A stretch of DNA of 64,000 nucleotides from JABCPO02 sp052174015 (GTDB lineage Bacteria > Bacillota > Clostridia > TANB77 > CAG-508). The stretch lies in assembly GCA_052174015.1 (NCBI GenBank), contig JBQMXM010000001.1:62001-126000 (forward strand). The letters run 5' to 3'. Position 1 is the first letter of the stretch, and every line of letters begins with the position of its first letter. The notes beneath the pieces were generated by a model. It was not told the origin of the DNA, searched no databases, and worked only from the letters and a program-made list of their open reading frames with translations. Below, piece by piece: positions 63,362 to 64,000 of the stretch. A program made the position numbers and the translations under genes.

Positions 63362-63404
63362 AAAAGTAACTGATTAAATACAATATACTATCAGTTACCT
63401 TTTT
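63362..63404 (-). terminator. Two-way terminator before the ABC permease
   Basis: GTAACTGAT and ATCAGTTAC arms inside A- and T-runs; works on either strand. It lies after the end of the ABC permease gene at 63493. Confidence 0.8.
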
Positions 63405-63492
63405 AATTAATTTTAGATTTAATTTTTTATTTTTATTTTATTTATTAACACTTAATTATATTTTTGTTATATATTATATGTTTTTGCAATAA

Positions 63493-64000
63493 TTATTTTG
63501 TGTCAATTAATAATTCTTTTGGATTTTTCTTTAAAATACTTACTGTTGAGATTATTAATGATATTATTAATACTAAACTCATGAATAATACTACATATAT
63601 CATTGATTGTGGTAAAACGTTAACATCTAAACTTGTAAGTGTTTTATTAAACCCTTCTACTTCTGCTCCTCCTCCAAGTTGAGTAGCTGATGATTGTTTT
63701 GCTATTTGTTGTGCTATATCTCCTGTAACCTTATTTAATATGTTATTTCCAAGCATTTTACCTGTAAATGCCGCTAAGAAATATGAACCTATAAATGCTG
63801 GGATTGATATAAATAATAGTTCTATTATAAATTGAATAAATATTTTTGTTTTTGAAATTCCTAGTGATAATAATACTGCAATTTCTTTTTTTCTAGCATT
63901 CATCCATAAGAATAATAGTAATGATACTACTATACCTGCAAATATTAATGAACCTGCAAATAGTTTATTTGCTATTGAATAGATTCCTGTTATAGATTCT
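63493..64000 (-). CDS. ABC transporter permease, FtsX/MacB type (5' end outside window)
   Basis: The last 168 residues are visible; the gene starts beyond the right edge. Three or four hydrophobic segments alternate with short loops, e.g. LFAGSLIFAGIVVSLLLFLW, KEIAVLLSLGISKTKIFIQF and VVLFMSLVLIISLIISTV, ending KKNPKELLIDTK. The RKKEIAVLLSLGISK block and this ending are typical of FtsX-like permeases. A large loop lies in the middle. The partner ATPase is not seen in the window. Confidence 0.87.
   Translation of the reverse strand, partial: ESITGIYSIANKLFAGSLIFAGIVVSLLLFLWMNARKKEIAVLLSLGISKTKIFIQFIIELLFISIPAFIGSYFLAAFTGKMLGNNILNKVTGDIAQQIAKQSSATQLGGGAEVEGFNKTLTSLDVNVLPQSMIYVVLFMSLVLIISLIISTVSILKKNPKELLIDTK

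Overview
The window is very AT-rich DNA (roughly a quarter G+C by eye) with short gaps and almost every protein gene on the minus strand. Gene content points to an uncultured Clostridia-like Firmicute: SepF, DivIVA, MinD/MinE, FtsQ, FtsW, RodA and MurG; the Asp23-AmaP-DUF2273 envelope-stress set; WalK/WalR; GatB with AsnRS; ABC-F; LCP; and a Gram-positive type IV pilus locus. No sporulation gene is seen, even at the asp23-nusB locus where clostridia usually carry spoIIIA. A non-spore-forming, gut-type relative is likely; this placement is inference.

Layout. 1-1823: secreted glucosaminidase-like SH3 protein running off the left edge. 1956-6524: two pseudouridine synthases, a PAP2-like protein and exonuclease VII. 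6661-12627: nusB, envelope-stress genes, Sbp, a stand-alone Hsp33-like zinc domain, two DUF881 proteins, ftsQ and scpB. 12644-12783: tRNA-Met on the plus strand with a consensus promoter. 12991-14191: rpsF-ssb-rpsR with a leader that can hide its own ribosome binding site. 14227-17106: a transglutaminase-like protein and two cassettes for an unrecognised small-protein family ending in SYEDDW. 17196-23985: ABC-F, asnS, dusB, rodA, minE, minD. 24033-30793: comEA, LCP, two unknown proteins, CvpA and DUF5711. 30942-32291: large pilin-like protein. 32455-38279: ftsW-murG-topA-gatB operon. 38531-43679: YlbF, a glycosyltransferase and three more pilin-like genes. 43785-47801: pilus assembly genes (PilM-PilN fusion, PilO-like, PilP-like and a partner). 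47975-48383: probable 6S RNA and tRNA-Gly on the plus strand. 48346-52823: an accessory patch with 130-bp direct repeats, a MATE-like protein, a broken HAD gene, small genes and a PfkB-SIS fusion. 52910-58669: walR-walK operon with lepB, holB, DUF1653 and TraX. 58823-61045: GGDEF protein and an Ig-like membrane protein. 61480-64000: divIVA, sepF, a Nudix protein and the end of an ABC permease.

How the genes work together. Most of the window serves wall synthesis and division: lipid II synthesis (MurG), SEDS polymerases (RodA, FtsW), placement (Min, DivIVA, SepF), FtsQ, and wall-stress control (WalKR, Asp23/AmaP). An identical 37-bp sequence lies at the same distance upstream of ftsW and of the 61045 gene, suggesting one regulator for both transcripts. 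The pilus locus and its four pilin-like proteins would build surface fibres, but no PilB, PilC, PilT or prepilin peptidase gene is present here.

Best candidates for undescribed biology: the paired SYEDDW cassettes, the free-standing Hsp33-type zinc switch with a Cys-rich tail, the PfkB-SIS accessory module beside tRNA-Gly, and the shared 37-bp upstream element.
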